From: Planctomycetota bacterium
Lineage (GTDB): Bacteria; Planctomycetota; UBA1135; GCA-002686595
Reading direction: 5' to 3'
NCBI GenBank assembly: GCA_029250885.1
Contig: JAQXEK010000082.1
Span: 1-64,000, forward strand
Length of the DNA stretch: 64,000 nt
A model generated the notes under the pieces. The model was not told the origin of the DNA, searched no databases, and was given only the letters and a program-made list of their open reading frames with translations. Numbering within the stretch: position 1 is the first letter of the stretch; the number at the start of each line of letters is the position of its first letter. Below are positions 1 through 11,394 of this stretch, in pieces. A program made the translations under genes and the position numbers.

Positions 1-30
1 CGTTTGAACCGCCTGCGCGAGTCGCTCTAG
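1..30 (+). CDS. atpH: ATP synthase delta subunit, 3' end only
   Basis: Frame 1 reads nine codons (RLNRLRESL) and a TAG at 28-30, just before the Shine-Dalgarno of atpA. Delta subunits of F1 often end in a basic/leucine pattern such as RLxxLRxxL, and atpH normally lies directly before atpA. Only the last residues are in the window, so the call rests on position and this short tail. Confidence 0.55.
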   Translation, partial: RLNRLRESL

Positions 31-45
31 CCCCCGAGGAGAACT

Positions 46-1620
46 ATGTCTGATCTCACGATCGACACCAGTGCCATTACTGCGGCACTCACCAAGAATC
101 TCGAAGGGTTCGAGCCATCGCTCGAAGCCAGCCAGGTTGGCCACATCATCGAGGTCGGCGACGGCATCGCTCGTGTATCGGGTCTGCCAAACGCAGCCGT
201 AAATGAGATGCTCGAGTTCGAGAACGGCATGATCGGTCTTGCGCTCAACCTCGACGAGTCCTCCATCGGTGCCGTTGTGCTCGGTGAGGTCGACGAGATT
301 GCCGAAGGACAGACCGTTCGCTCAACCGGCAACATCTTGTCGATGCCGGTGGGCGATGCACTGCTCGGCCGTGTTGTCAATGCACTCGGCACTCCCATCG
401 ACGGCAAGGGCCCACTTGTTGGCGCTCGCACCCGTCAGATGGAAGTCCAGGCACCTGGCATCATGGGCCGTAAGCCTGTGCATGAGCCAATGCAGACCGG
501 CATCAAGGCCATCGACTCGATGATCCCCGTGGGCCGTGGCCAGCGTGAACTCGTCATCGGTGACCGCCAGACCGGCAAGACCGCCATCCTCATTGACGCG
601 ATCATTGAGCAGGCTAAGACCGGCGGCGGCGACCCGAACAACCCCGAGCAGGTCATCTGCGTCTACGTCGCTGTTGGTCAGAAGCAGTCTACCGTGGTGG
701 ACATCGTCAAGCGCCTCGAGGCGGTTGGCGCCATGGCCTACACCATCGTCGTGACCGCGTCGGCCATCGACGAGGCCTCGATGCAGTACCTGGCACCGTA
801 CGCCGGTTGCACCATGGGCGAGCGCTTCCGTAACGAAGGCCGCCACGTCCTTGCCATCTACGACGACATCTACAAGCAAGCCCTTGCCTATCGCCAGGTG
901 ATGCTGCTCCTGCGTCGTCCCCCGGGTCGCGAGGCCTTCCCCGGCGACGTGTTCAACCTCCACAGCCGTCTCCTCGAGCGCTCGGCCAAGCTGGCCAGCA
1001 ACGCTCCTGAGATCAACCCGATCTACAAGGCCGGTGGCGGCAGCTTGACGGCTTTCCCTGTGGTCGAGACCCAGGAAGGCGACGTTTCTGCCTACATCCC
1101 GACCAACGTGATCTCGATCACCGACGGTCAGATCTTCCTTGAGTCCGACCTGTTCAACTCCGGCGTGCGTCCGGCAGTGAACGTGGGTATCTCCGTTTCG
1201 CGAGTCGGTGGCGCTGCCCAGACGAACGCAATGAAGAAGACCGCAGGCGGCCTCCGCATCAACCTGGCCCAGTACCGCGAGCTCCAGGCATTCGCCCAGT
1301 TTGGTTCGGACCTCGATGCAGCCACCCAAGCAACCCTGACCCGCGGAGAGAAGCTCGTCGAGCTGCTCAAGCAGGGTCAGTACGTGCCGATGGCGTGGGA
1401 AGACCAGACCATGGTCCTCTATGCTGGTACCTCCGGTGGCCTCGATGACCTCGACACCGATAAGGTGCTGGACTTCGAGCGCGAGTTCCTCGCCTACATG
1501 GGCGATGTCCACGCGGAAGTTGGTCAGGCCATGCGCGAGACGCAGAAGCTTTCCGACGACCACAAGTCGGTTCTTGATGCGGCCATCACGAAAGTGAAGG
1601 GCCAGATCAGCGCGAGCTAA
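46..1620 (+). CDS. atpA: F1 ATP synthase alpha subunit
   Basis: This 524-residue protein is the nucleotide-binding, mostly regulatory subunit of the F1 head, which makes ATP from ADP using the proton (or sodium) gradient. Walker A GDRQTGKT lies at residues 172-179. The conserved [10 protein letters not shown] segment that carries the arginine finger is present. A GAGGAG Shine-Dalgarno at 36-41 supports the ATG at 46. A short insertion ([10 protein letters not shown], about residue 197) precedes the VAVGQKQST motif. The length is close to the usual 500-515. It is followed after 2 bases by atpG, so the two are surely cotranscribed. Confidence 0.98.
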   Translation: MSDLTIDTSAITAALTKNLEGFEPSLEASQVGHIIEVGDGIARVSGLPNAAVNEMLEFENGMIGLALNLDESSIGAVVLGEVDEIAEGQTVRSTGNILSMPVGDALLGRVVNALGTPIDGKGPLVGARTRQMEVQAPGIMGRKPVHEPMQTGIKAIDSMIPVGRGQRELVIGDRQTGKTAILIDAIIEQAKTGGGDPNNPEQVICVYVAVGQKQSTVVDIVKRLEAVGAMAYTIVVTASAIDEASMQYLAPYAGCTMGERFRNEGRHVLAIYDDIYKQALAYRQVMLLLRRPPGREAFPGDVFNLHSRLLERSAKLASNAPEINPIYKAGGGSLTAFPVVETQEGDVSAYIPTNVISITDGQIFLESDLFNSGVRPAVNVGISVSRVGGAAQTNAMKKTAGGLRINLAQYRELQAFAQFGSDLDAATQATLTRGEKLVELLKQGQYVPMAWEDQTMVLYAGTSGGLDDLDTDKVLDFEREFLAYMGDVHAEVGQAMRETQKLSDDHKSVLDAAITKVKGQISAS

Positions 1621-1622
1621 CC

Positions 1623-3957
<2,335 letters not shown>

Positions 3958-3980
3958 ACCCCCGTACCTAAGAGGCAAAC

Positions 3981-4394
3981 GTGGCTAACTCCATCACTCT
4001 CCGGGTCATTACACCCGACACCGTCGCCCTCGACACCACGGTTGACTCCGTGGTGTTGCCGGGTATCGATGGCAAGCTTGGCGTCTTGAGCGGTCACGCC
4101 ACGATGGTCACGGCCCTCGACATTGGCGAGCTGCGCTACAACAGCGGCGGCTCGGAAGCGTCGATGTTTGTGGCGGGCGGCTTCGCCGAGATTCGGGACA
4201 ACACCCTGCGTGTTGTAACCGAAGCTGGCGAAGACGCTTTGACCATCGACGAGACCCGCGCCAAGCATGCCCAAGAGCGTGCCCAGCAGCGCATCGACGA
4301 AGGTGACGAAGAGATCGATTTGGTTCGTGCGAAGGCGGCCATGCGCCGCGCGGCTGCACGCATCACGATTTCGAGTCTCCGCGGTCATCGCTAA
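3981..4394 (+). CDS. atpC: F1 ATP synthase epsilon subunit
   Basis: The 137-residue epsilon subunit of the central stalk, which links gamma to the c-ring and can inhibit ATP hydrolysis. The N-terminal beta-sandwich has the family's LPGIDGKLGVLSGHA motif, and the C-terminal helical hairpin is present (about residues 90-137). The start is GTG at 3981, supported by AGAGG about 5 bases upstream. Its TAA stop overlaps the aspS ATG (TAATG), an unusual junction for an ATP synthase operon. Confidence 0.96.
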   Translation: MANSITLRVITPDTVALDTTVDSVVLPGIDGKLGVLSGHATMVTALDIGELRYNSGGSEASMFVAGGFAEIRDNTLRVVTEAGEDALTIDETRAKHAQERAQQRIDEGDEEIDLVRAKAAMRRAAARITISSLRGHR

Positions 4395-6250
4395 TGTCGG
4401 AGACCCCGGCAAGCGTATCGTCCGCCAAGCCCGCGTGGCAGCGCACACACACCTGTGGGCAACTGCGCGGCACGGACGCCGACTCAAGCGTCATCCTCAA
4501 TGGGTGGGTAGCCTCTAGGCGCGACCTAGGTGGTATCTACTTCCTCGACCTGCGGGATCGCTACGGCATCACGCAGATCGTGGTCGAGGAGGAACTCGCG
4601 GGCACGGTTCAAGTCGGCCCCGAGTTTGTACTTGCTGTTCACGGTAAGGTCCGCAGCCGCGGCGAGAACGTGAACACCGATCGCCCAACCGGCGAGATCG
4701 AAGTGGTCGCCACCGAGATCGAGATCCTCTCGAGCTCGCCGACCCCGCCGATCGAGGTCATCGAAGACCTAGACACCGCCGTCGAGACGCGCCTCCAGTG
4801 GCGCTTCTTGGACCTGCGCCGTCCGCCGCTTCAGCGCAACCTGATGCACCGGGCGAAGTTCACCAACGCCATGCGTCGCGCGTTCGACGCCCGGGACTTC
4901 GTCGAGGTCGAGACCCCGCTCTTGACCAAGGCAACCCCCGAAGGCGCCCGTGACTACCTGGTGCCCAGCCGTGTACACCCGGGCAGCTTCTATGCCTTGC
5001 CCCAGTCGCCCCAGCTGTTCAAGCAGATCTTGATGGTCTCCGGTTACGACCGCTACTACCAAGTGGCCCGTTGCTTCCGGGACGAGGACCTGCGCGCGGA
5101 CCGCCAGCCGGACTTCACCCAGCTCGACATGGAGATGTCCTTCGTCAACGAGGAGGACGTCTACGGGACCTGGGAAGAGATCCTCGTGGAGACCTTCAAG
5201 GACTCCATGGGCTTGGACATCCAGACGCCTTTCCCGCGCATGACCTACAACGAGGCCATGGAGCGTTTTGGTAGCGATAAGCCGGACGTGCGCTTTGGCC
5301 TGGAACTGCAAGACGCCGCCGATTGGGCCGCCACCTGCAGCTTCGGCGTGTTCACCAACTGCATCGAAGGCGGAGGCCGCGTCAAGGGCATCGTCGTCCC
5401 GGATGGCGCGTCCATGTCCCGCAAAGAGATCACCGCCCTGGAAGATGTCGCCAAGGAATACGGCGCCCTTGGCCTAGCCTGGTGGAAAGCTGGAGCCGAT
5501 GGGGGAGCTGGACCCTTGGGCCGCTTCTGCAAGGCCGGCGAAGATGCTGGGGAAGCCCCTGCGGTCAGCCTTATGGCCACCGTCGGCGCGTCCGATGGTG
5601 ACCTGTGCCTGTTCGTCGCCGCCGACGAAGCTACGGTCCACAAGTCCCTGGGCGCACTCCGGGTGCACCTAGGCCGCAAGCTCGGCCTGATCGAAGACAG
5701 CGTCACCGACTTCCGCTTCACCTGGGTGACCGAGTTCCCCATGTTCGAGCGCGACGAAGAGAACGACCGCTGGGTCTCCCAACACCACCCCTTTACCGCC
5801 CCGGCCGACGAGTCGTTCTCGGGCGACCTAGGGAAGATGCCAAGCCGAAGTTACGACTTGGTTCTTAACGGATGGGAGCTGGGCTCGGGCTCGGTTCGTA
5901 TCCACCGCCAGGAAGTTCAAGAGAAGATCTTCGAGCTCCTGGCCATCACGCCCGAAGAGCAGCAGTCGAAGTTCGGCTTCCTGCTCAAGGCTCTCGAGTA
6001 CGGGGCGCCGCCCCACGCTGGCTTCGCCATCGGTCTCGATCGCCTGGTTGCCTTGACCTTGGGTCTAGACAACATTCGCGACGTGATTGCATTCCCTAAG
6101 ACGACCAAAGCAGCTGACCTCTTCTGCGGCGCGCCCGCAGCAGTGGATCCGGCCCAGCTTGTGGACGTGCATATGGAGCTCGCCGCAAGCGCGAAAACGC
6201 CTGTAGCCGAGGACCCATCTGCCGATAGTCCTGTGGAAACCCCGGCATGA
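4394..6250 (+). CDS. aspS: Aspartyl-tRNA synthetase
   Basis: A class II synthetase of the bacterial type, 618 residues, charging tRNA-Asp with aspartate. The N-terminal OB-fold anticodon domain (about 20-125) is followed by the catalytic core with motif 2 (FRDEDLRADRQPDF) and motif 3 (GFAIGLDRLVAL), with the GAD insertion at about 310-440. In the OB fold the loop reads RRDLGG. Leucine at this place is found in discriminating enzymes, while nondiscriminating ones often have histidine, so strict Asp specificity is a weak inference. The acidic, alanine-rich C-terminal tail is extra. The start overlaps the atpC stop by one base, so translation is probably coupled to the ATP synthase operon. Confidence 0.97.
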   Translation: MSETPASVSSAKPAWQRTHTCGQLRGTDADSSVILNGWVASRRDLGGIYFLDLRDRYGITQIVVEEELAGTVQVGPEFVLAVHGKVRSRGENVNTDRPTGEIEVVATEIEILSSSPTPPIEVIEDLDTAVETRLQWRFLDLRRPPLQRNLMHRAKFTNAMRRAFDARDFVEVETPLLTKATPEGARDYLVPSRVHPGSFYALPQSPQLFKQILMVSGYDRYYQVARCFRDEDLRADRQPDFTQLDMEMSFVNEEDVYGTWEEILVETFKDSMGLDIQTPFPRMTYNEAMERFGSDKPDVRFGLELQDAADWAATCSFGVFTNCIEGGGRVKGIVVPDGASMSRKEITALEDVAKEYGALGLAWWKAGADGGAGPLGRFCKAGEDAGEAPAVSLMATVGASDGDLCLFVAADEATVHKSLGALRVHLGRKLGLIEDSVTDFRFTWVTEFPMFERDEENDRWVSQHHPFTAPADESFSGDLGKMPSRSYDLVLNGWELGSGSVRIHRQEVQEKIFELLAITPEEQQSKFGFLLKALEYGAPPHAGFAIGLDRLVALTLGLDNIRDVIAFPKTTKAADLFCGAPAAVDPAQLVDVHMELAASAKTPVAEDPSADSPVETPA

Positions 6251-6276
6251 GCTGCTCAAGCTCAGTCAAAACCGGT

Positions 6277-6292
6277 AAAAGGACCGCCTTTT
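6277..6292 (+). promoter_or_regulatory. Small hairpin in the aspS-infC gap
   Basis: AAAAGG and CCTTTT form a perfect 6-bp stem with loop ACCG, 27 bases after the aspS stop. The 3' arm gives a short T run, so it could act as a weak terminator ending the atp-aspS unit, or be part of the infC leader. It is only seen as sequence symmetry. Confidence 0.35.
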
Positions 6293-6362
6293 GTCGCCCA
6301 TGCGCCGTGGTCACGCGCCTATTCTTATCCCCAATGACCAACGAAACTAACCAAGGAGCCAA

Positions 6363-6890
6363 GTGGCTAAACTGAACTTTCGGGTAAACCGCCAAATTCG
6401 CGTGCCCGAGGTCCGTCTCATCGATGAAGACGGAGAACAACAAGGAGTCGTCCAAACCAAGGACGCCATGCGCCGTGCCGATGATGTGGGACTCGACCTG
6501 GTCGAGGTCGCGCCCATGGCCCGCCCGCCCGTCTGCAAGATCCTCGACTACGGCAAGTTCAAGTACGATCATGCCAAGAAGGAGCGCGGAACCCACTCGA
6601 AGTCCGCCGCATCCCAGCTCAAGGAGCTGCGCTGCCGGCCTGCAATCGGTGACCACGACCTCAACTACCGCCTAGTCCAGGGCCGTAAGTTCCTCGAGGA
6701 GGGCCACAAGGTTCTTGTCGTCTGTGTGTTCCGTGGGCGCCAGCGCGCCCGGCCGGAGATGGGCTACGACGTGATGAACCGCGTTTCGGAGTCCCTTGAC
6801 GACATCTCGAAGATCGAGCAAAAAGCCCGCATGACCGGCAACCGCATGATCATGCTGCTTTCGCCGGACTTCTCGGCTAAGGAAGCCTGA
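6363..6890 (+). CDS. infC: Translation initiation factor IF-3
   Basis: The 175-residue factor keeps 30S subunits free and checks start-codon pairing. The N-terminal domain starts FRVNRQIRVPEVRLID and the linker plus C-terminal domain carries KELRCRPAIGDHDL and the FRGRQ region. The start is GTG at 6363, 5 bases after an AAGGAG at 6353-6358; an upstream ATG at 6334 is out of frame. A rare start codon is a known autoregulatory feature in other infC genes (AUU in Escherichia coli), but GTG is common here, so no special role is claimed. It heads the infC-rpmI-rplT group. Confidence 0.97.
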   Translation: MAKLNFRVNRQIRVPEVRLIDEDGEQQGVVQTKDAMRRADDVGLDLVEVAPMARPPVCKILDYGKFKYDHAKKERGTHSKSAASQLKELRCRPAIGDHDLNYRLVQGRKFLEEGHKVLVVCVFRGRQRARPEMGYDVMNRVSESLDDISKIEQKARMTGNRMIMLLSPDFSAKEA

Positions 6891-6913
6891 AATCAAACCC
6901 AGCGGATCCTGAC

Positions 6914-6930
6914 GGGGTTTTCCCCTTTTT
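6914..6930 (+). terminator. Possible weak terminator after infC
   Basis: GGGG-TTTT-CCCC is followed directly by five Ts at 6926-6930. The stem is only 4 bp, so termination would be partial at best. It is followed at 6934-6945 by the perfect palindrome GCGCCTAGGCGC. Together these could separate infC expression from rpmI-rplT or be part of the rpmI leader. Confidence 0.35.
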
Positions 6931-7028
6931 CTTGCGCCTAGGCGCAGAATCAGTATCCTATTCGACCTCAAAAGTCCGGTGCCCGTCGCGAACTCATCGC
7001 GTTTGGATCCCGGCGCCCGCGATCGGCT

Positions 7029-7088
7029 GCCTCCGCCATGGAAGCTAGCTTGGGACCGGGGCCACAGAGTCGGAGGCCATTCGCCTCC
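7029..7088 (+). promoter_or_regulatory. Structured rpmI leader with two exclusive pairings
   Basis: CGGAGGC at 7071-7077 can pair with GCCTCCG at 7029-7035, or its GGAGGC (7072-7077) can form a local hairpin with GCCTCC at 7083-7088 (loop CATTC). The two structures exclude each other. They lie 22 bases upstream of the rpmI start. In other bacteria ribosomal protein L20 represses rpmI-rplT by binding leader RNA, so an L20-responsive switch is a reasonable inference but is not shown here. Confidence 0.4.
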
Positions 7089-7109
7089 ATCTATTACAGA
7101 GAGCCAGTT

Positions 7110-7304
7110 ATGCCTAAGCTCAAGTCCAAAGGATCGATCAAGAAGCGATTCAAAGTGACGAAGTCCGGAACGGTCGTCGTCAAGCGCGCAGGTGGAAGCC
7201 ACTACAACGCGCACCACAGTGGCAGTAAGCGCCGTAGCCTTCGCAAGAAGATTCACCTCAACGGGACCTGGTCTCGTCTCATCCGCCCCATGCTGGGCGC
7301 ATAA
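7110..7304 (+). CDS. rpmI: 50S ribosomal protein L35
   Basis: A 64-residue basic protein of the large ribosomal subunit. It starts MPKLKSKGSIKKRF, the canonical L35 N-terminus, which fixes the start at 7110 even though the frame is open further upstream. The middle has the usual lysine/arginine and serine/histidine-rich segment (SHYNAHHSGSKRRSLRKK). It precedes rplT by 12 bases, the standard rpmI-rplT pair. Confidence 0.96.
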   Translation: MPKLKSKGSIKKRFKVTKSGTVVVKRAGGSHYNAHHSGSKRRSLRKKIHLNGTWSRLIRPMLGA

Positions 7305-7316
7305 AGGAGAACTACT

Positions 7317-7673
7317 ATGGTACGTGTCACCTACGGCGCTCCGCGCCGCCAAAAGAAAGTCCGTTGGTTCAAAGCCGCTAAGGGTTACCGCGGTGGACGT
7401 CGTCGCCTCTGGCGTACGGTCCGCGAGACGGTTGTCCGCTCATGGGCCTACGCATACCGCGACCGCCGCCAGAAGAAGCGCCAGTTCCGCCGACTGTGGA
7501 TCATCCGCATCAACGCGGCTGCCCGCATGCGCGGCATGCGCTACTCGCTGTTTATTGATGGCCTCAAGAAGGCCAACATTGATCTCAACCGTAAGCAACT
7601 CTCGGAAATGGCTATCCACGACCCCGCCGCGTTTGACGCGGTTGTGGAAGCTGCGAAGGCCGCCCGCGCCTAG
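7317..7673 (+). CDS. rplT: 50S ribosomal protein L20
   Basis: A 118-residue early-assembly protein of the 50S subunit that binds 23S rRNA, and often a translational repressor of its own operon. The long basic N-terminal helix includes [18 protein letters not shown], and the globular C-terminal half has [19 protein letters not shown] strong AAAGGAG lies just before the ATG at 7317. A clear terminator follows at 7716. Confidence 0.97.
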   Translation: MVRVTYGAPRRQKKVRWFKAAKGYRGGRRRLWRTVRETVVRSWAYAYRDRRQKKRQFRRLWIIRINAAARMRGMRYSLFIDGLKKANIDLNRKQLSEMAIHDPAAFDAVVEAAKAARA

Positions 7674-7715
7674 TTCACGTAACTAGCGCATCAGGGATCT
7701 TCCCTGCTATGGAAG

Positions 7716-7750
7716 AGGCAGTCGCCAGCGTTCGCTGACGGCTGCCTTTT
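7716..7750 (+). terminator. Rho-independent terminator after rplT
   Basis: AGGCAG (7716-7721) pairs with CTGCCT (7742-7747), with an inner CAGC-GTTC-GCTG hairpin, followed by a T run (TTTT). A second hairpin, CAGGGA/TCCCTG, precedes it at 7692-7706. This separates the ribosomal protein operon from pheS. Confidence 0.8.
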
Positions 7751-7790
7751 CCCATTCTGCAACTCACACACCTTCCCTAAGAAGACTCCC

Positions 7791-8855
7791 GTGGAAACCA
7801 CCCTTCAACCCGAGCTCCAAGGTCACTTCGAGACCGCCCAAGCACGTATCGCCGCCGCCACCTCTGCCGAGGAGCTGCGCGCGGTGGACCGCGACTATCT
7901 CGACAAGGGAGGCGTCGTGGCCGGACTCTTGGCCGCGATCCCGACCCTGCCGCCGGAGCAGCGACGCGGCGCAGGTCAAGGAGCCAACCAGCTTAAGACT
8001 GCAGTGCTCGGAGCTATCGACGTGCGCAAGGCCGAGCTGGAAGCCGACGCAATCCAAGCCGCCCGCTCGGGAAAGGGCTTCGATCCGACCCTGCCCGGTA
8101 CGCCCATGCGTCGGGGCAGCCTGCACCCAGTGACCCGGGTGACCCGCGAGCTCGAGGATATCTTCTCGTCCATGGGCTACGGCATATTGGATGGCCCCGA
8201 AGTGGAGATCGATGCATTTAACTTCGAGCGCCTAAACATCCCTTCGGACCATCCGGCCCGAGATATGCACGACACCTTCTGGTGTAAGGTCGACGGCGCC
8301 GAGCGCGATTCCGACATGGGGCTCTTGCTTCGTACCCATACCTCTTGCGTGCAAGTCCGCGCTATGGAGAAGTTGAAGCCTCCTTTCCGGGTGGTAGTGC
8401 CAGGTCGCGTGTTTCGCCAGGAATCGGTGGATGCCAGCCACGAGCACACCTTCCACCAGATGGAGGGCCTAGTGGTCGGCGAGGGACTGACCGTGGGGCA
8501 CTTGATCGGCACCATGAAGACCTTTCTGCGCGAAGTCTTCCAAAAGGAGATCGAGGTGCGCCTGCGCCCCGGCTACTTCCCCTTCGTTGAACCGGGCTTC
8601 GAGCTCGACGCCCGCTGTCCCTTCTGCGAGACCGTCGGCGCCGGCTGCAAGGTCTGCAAGCAGACCAGCTGGGTCGAGCTTTGCCCTTGCGGCATGGTGC
8701 ACCCCAGCGTGCTCAAGCTAAGCGGAATCGATCCTGAAAAGTACACGGGCTTCGCCTTTGGGCTCGGCCTCTCGCGCCTTGTTATGTTGCGCTACGAAAT
8801 CGACGACATCCGCCACCTCATGGGCGGCGACACCCGCTTCCTCAGCCAGTTCTAA
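7791..8855 (+). CDS. pheS: Phenylalanyl-tRNA synthetase alpha subunit
   Basis: The 354-residue catalytic class II chain of the alpha2-beta2 enzyme. An N-terminal coiled-coil region (1-95) precedes the core: motif 1 near HPVTRVTRELEDIF, the ATP/Phe site around SHEHTFHQMEG (216-226), and motif 3 at FGLGLSRLVMLRYEIDD. Cysteines at 276, 279, 286 and 289 (CPFC and CKVC), plus 298 and 300, form a zinc-knuckle-like insert seen in a subset of bacterial PheS. The GTG at 7791 is the only start giving a full N-terminus; no strong Shine-Dalgarno is visible. pheT follows after 4 bases. Confidence 0.97.
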   Translation: METTLQPELQGHFETAQARIAAATSAEELRAVDRDYLDKGGVVAGLLAAIPTLPPEQRRGAGQGANQLKTAVLGAIDVRKAELEADAIQAARSGKGFDPTLPGTPMRRGSLHPVTRVTRELEDIFSSMGYGILDGPEVEIDAFNFERLNIPSDHPARDMHDTFWCKVDGAERDSDMGLLLRTHTSCVQVRAMEKLKPPFRVVVPGRVFRQESVDASHEHTFHQMEGLVVGEGLTVGHLIGTMKTFLREVFQKEIEVRLRPGYFPFVEPGFELDARCPFCETVGAGCKVCKQTSWVELCPCGMVHPSVLKLSGIDPEKYTGFAFGLGLSRLVMLRYEIDDIRHLMGGDTRFLSQF

Positions 8856-8859
8856 GACC

Positions 8860-11394
8860 ATGTTCATCTCCTACTCCTGGCTTAACCGGCACGTCGATCT
8901 CACGGGCATCTCGCCCCATGCCATCGCCCGAAACCTGACCCTGCAAACGGCCGAAGTCGAGGGCGTCGAGCCCTTTGCGCCGGCCTTGGCGGAAGTGGTG
9001 GTCGGTCACGTGCTGTCCCGCGAAGCCCACCCGGACGCCGACAAGCTGGGCATCACCCAGGTGAACGTCGGCACCGGCGAGCCCCTTCAGATCGTCTGCG
9101 GCGCGCCCAATGTCGGCCCCGGCCAGCTCGTTGCTGTTGCCGTAGTCGGGACCAAGCTACCCGCAGCGGACGGCACCACGTTCAAGATCAAGAAGTCCAA
9201 GATCCGCGGCGTCGAATCGATCGGCATGATCTGCTCCGAGCGCGAGCTGGGCCTTGGGGACGAGCACGATGGTATCTGGGTGCTGCCCTTTGCTCCGGAC
9301 GAGAAGCAGGACATGATTGGCAAGCCCGTGGCCGAGCTCCTGGGCGCCGTCGAAGGTCACTACGATTGGATCATCGAGATCGACAACAAGTCCCTCACGC
9401 ACCGCCCCGACCTCTGGGGCCACCGCGGAATTGCGGGCGAAGTGGCGGCTATCCTTGGTCGCGATCTTAAGTCGATCGCCACCGAGCTGCCTGCCCACGG
9501 CAAAGCGGACCCCGTCACGGTGAAGGTCGAGTCCAAGGGCTGCAGTCGCTACCTTGGCATCGCGATCGATGGCTTAGAGAACGGCAAGTCCCCGGAGTGG
9601 ATGCGGCACCTGCTGCTGGCCACCGGACAACGTCCCATCGACTTGCTCGTGGACATCTCGAACTTCGTGATGCTGGACCTAGCCCAGCCCAACCACCTGT
9701 TCGATCGCAATGAGCTCAGTGCCGACGGTATCCTTGTGCGCGACGCCAAGGACGGCGAGACCATGACAACCTTGGACGGGGAGGAGCGCAAGCTGACCTC
9801 CGCCGACATGCTGATCACCTCTGGCGGAGAGGCAGTCGCCCTGGCAGGCATCATGGGTGGGGAAGCTTCCAAGGTAAAAGAAGGCACTACCCAGATGCTT
9901 CTGGAGCTGGCCACTTTCGCGCCGACCCAGGTTCGCTTGACCAGCCAGCGCCTTGCTCTGCGTACGGACAGCTCGGCTCGCTTCGAGAAGCACCTTGATC
10001 CAACCCTTCCCATGAAGGCGGCTGCCCACTTGGTGAGCTTGCTCGCCGAGCTGCAACCGAGCATTAGCCTGCCCTCTGCACCCGCGGAAGGCGGCGACTG
10101 GACAGATCCCGCCTGCGAGATCCCAGTGCGTCCCGATCGTGTGCGAGCTGTGCTTGGCCTGACCCAGGATGAGCTGTCCAACCTGCGTATGGAAGAGATG
10201 CTGACGCTGCTTGGATTCGGCGTGGTCGGTGCTGATCAGGCTACCTGGACCATCCAGGTTCCGTCGGCGCGCTCGACAAAGGATGTCAGCCTGGAAGAGG
10301 ACATAATCGAGGAGGTCGGTCGCAGCTTCCGCTACGACAACATCCCCGAGCAGCGCGTGATGGCCGAGATCGCCCCCGTTGCTCACGACCCGCGCCGCAG
10401 CCTAGTACGTCGAATCCAGGACCGGCTAAGCGGCTCCTCGGGCTTCGATGAGGTCATGACCCACTCGTTCGTCGATGTGGAACTCTGCGAGCGTCTCGGC
10501 ACAGCGGGGGAGCCCACTGTGCGCGCGATCAACCCGGTGGCCGAGGGCTACGAGCGCATCCGCCGCTCGGTGGTGCCGAACCTGCTGGGGCTGGTCGCCA
10601 GCAACCTGAAGCTGCAGCCGAGCACGTACCTGTACGAAGTGGGCAAGGGCTACCTGCCCGAAGAGCCACACGGTAAGTTCGCCGAGCCGCGCGAGGTCCA
10701 TGAGGCTGCCCTTGTATTGGCCAAGGCGGGCACCGCCTCGACCGAAGTCGCCGACTTCGCCAGCAGCTGCCTGTTTGAACTGAAGGGCGTGGTCGAGGAC
10801 CTCCTCTTCGCCACGGAGTCCGCGCGCCCCGGCCGCGGCGGCCTGGCCGGTGTCGTCTGGGCAAGCCCCGACGAGGACATGGAACTCGCACCCTACGCGC
10901 ACCCCGGACGCTGTATGGTGGCTCGTGCTGCGGACGCCAAGGGCAAGGCCACGGGCCCCGTTCTGGCTTTCGTCAGCGCCATCGAGCCCGGCGTTGGTGC
11001 TGCGCTCGGCCTCACAGGAGACTCTGCCGCCGAGGTCGCCTTCGCCTGCGTCTCGATTGATGACCTGATCGCCGCCAACGATAAGCCGATCCTGCACCGC
11101 CCGATCCCGCGCTTCCCCGGCGTCAAGGTTGACGTTGCCTTTGCTTTGGCCGAGGCGACTACGGCCGCCGAAGCTGAGCTCATCATCCAGCAGTCCGGCA
11201 AGGGCCTGGTCGCGGACATTGAGCTGTTCGACTTGTACCAAGGGGACAAGGTTGGCGCAGGCCAAAAATCCATGGCCTGGCACGTGCTGCTGCAGTCTGA
11301 CACCAAGACCCTGGGCGACAAGGACCTGCACAAGTTTCTCAAGCGCGTCGAAAACGGAGCCACCCGCATCGGCGGCGAGCTGCGCAAGGACTAG
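8860..11394 (+). CDS. pheT: Phenylalanyl-tRNA synthetase beta subunit
   Basis: An 844-residue partner of PheS, carrying the tRNA-binding OB domain (about 40-155), the B3/B4 editing domain that removes mischarged tyrosine (about 215-390), B5 (about 420-490), a catalytic-like core, and the C-terminal anticodon-binding FDX-ACB domain (last 95 residues, from RFPGVKVDVAF). The start at MFISYSWLNRHVDL matches the family and lies 4 bases after pheS. The frame is open further upstream, but that would overlap pheS. Confidence 0.97.
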   Translation: MFISYSWLNRHVDLTGISPHAIARNLTLQTAEVEGVEPFAPALAEVVVGHVLSREAHPDADKLGITQVNVGTGEPLQIVCGAPNVGPGQLVAVAVVGTKLPAADGTTFKIKKSKIRGVESIGMICSERELGLGDEHDGIWVLPFAPDEKQDMIGKPVAELLGAVEGHYDWIIEIDNKSLTHRPDLWGHRGIAGEVAAILGRDLKSIATELPAHGKADPVTVKVESKGCSRYLGIAIDGLENGKSPEWMRHLLLATGQRPIDLLVDISNFVMLDLAQPNHLFDRNELSADGILVRDAKDGETMTTLDGEERKLTSADMLITSGGEAVALAGIMGGEASKVKEGTTQMLLELATFAPTQVRLTSQRLALRTDSSARFEKHLDPTLPMKAAAHLVSLLAELQPSISLPSAPAEGGDWTDPACEIPVRPDRVRAVLGLTQDELSNLRMEEMLTLLGFGVVGADQATWTIQVPSARSTKDVSLEEDIIEEVGRSFRYDNIPEQRVMAEIAPVAHDPRRSLVRRIQDRLSGSSGFDEVMTHSFVDVELCERLGTAGEPTVRAINPVAEGYERIRRSVVPNLLGLVASNLKLQPSTYLYEVGKGYLPEEPHGKFAEPREVHEAALVLAKAGTASTEVADFASSCLFELKGVVEDLLFATESARPGRGGLAGVVWASPDEDMELAPYAHPGRCMVARAADAKGKATGPVLAFVSAIEPGVGAALGLTGDSAAEVAFACVSIDDLIAANDKPILHRPIPRFPGVKVDVAFALAEATTAAEAELIIQQSGKGLVADIELFDLYQGDKVGAGQKSMAWHVLLQSDTKTLGDKDLHKFLKRVENGATRIGGELRKD

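Noticed and set aside
322-1563. 413-codon minus-strand frame opposite atpA
   Set aside because: It mirrors a clear ATP synthase gene and has no start or domain support of its own.
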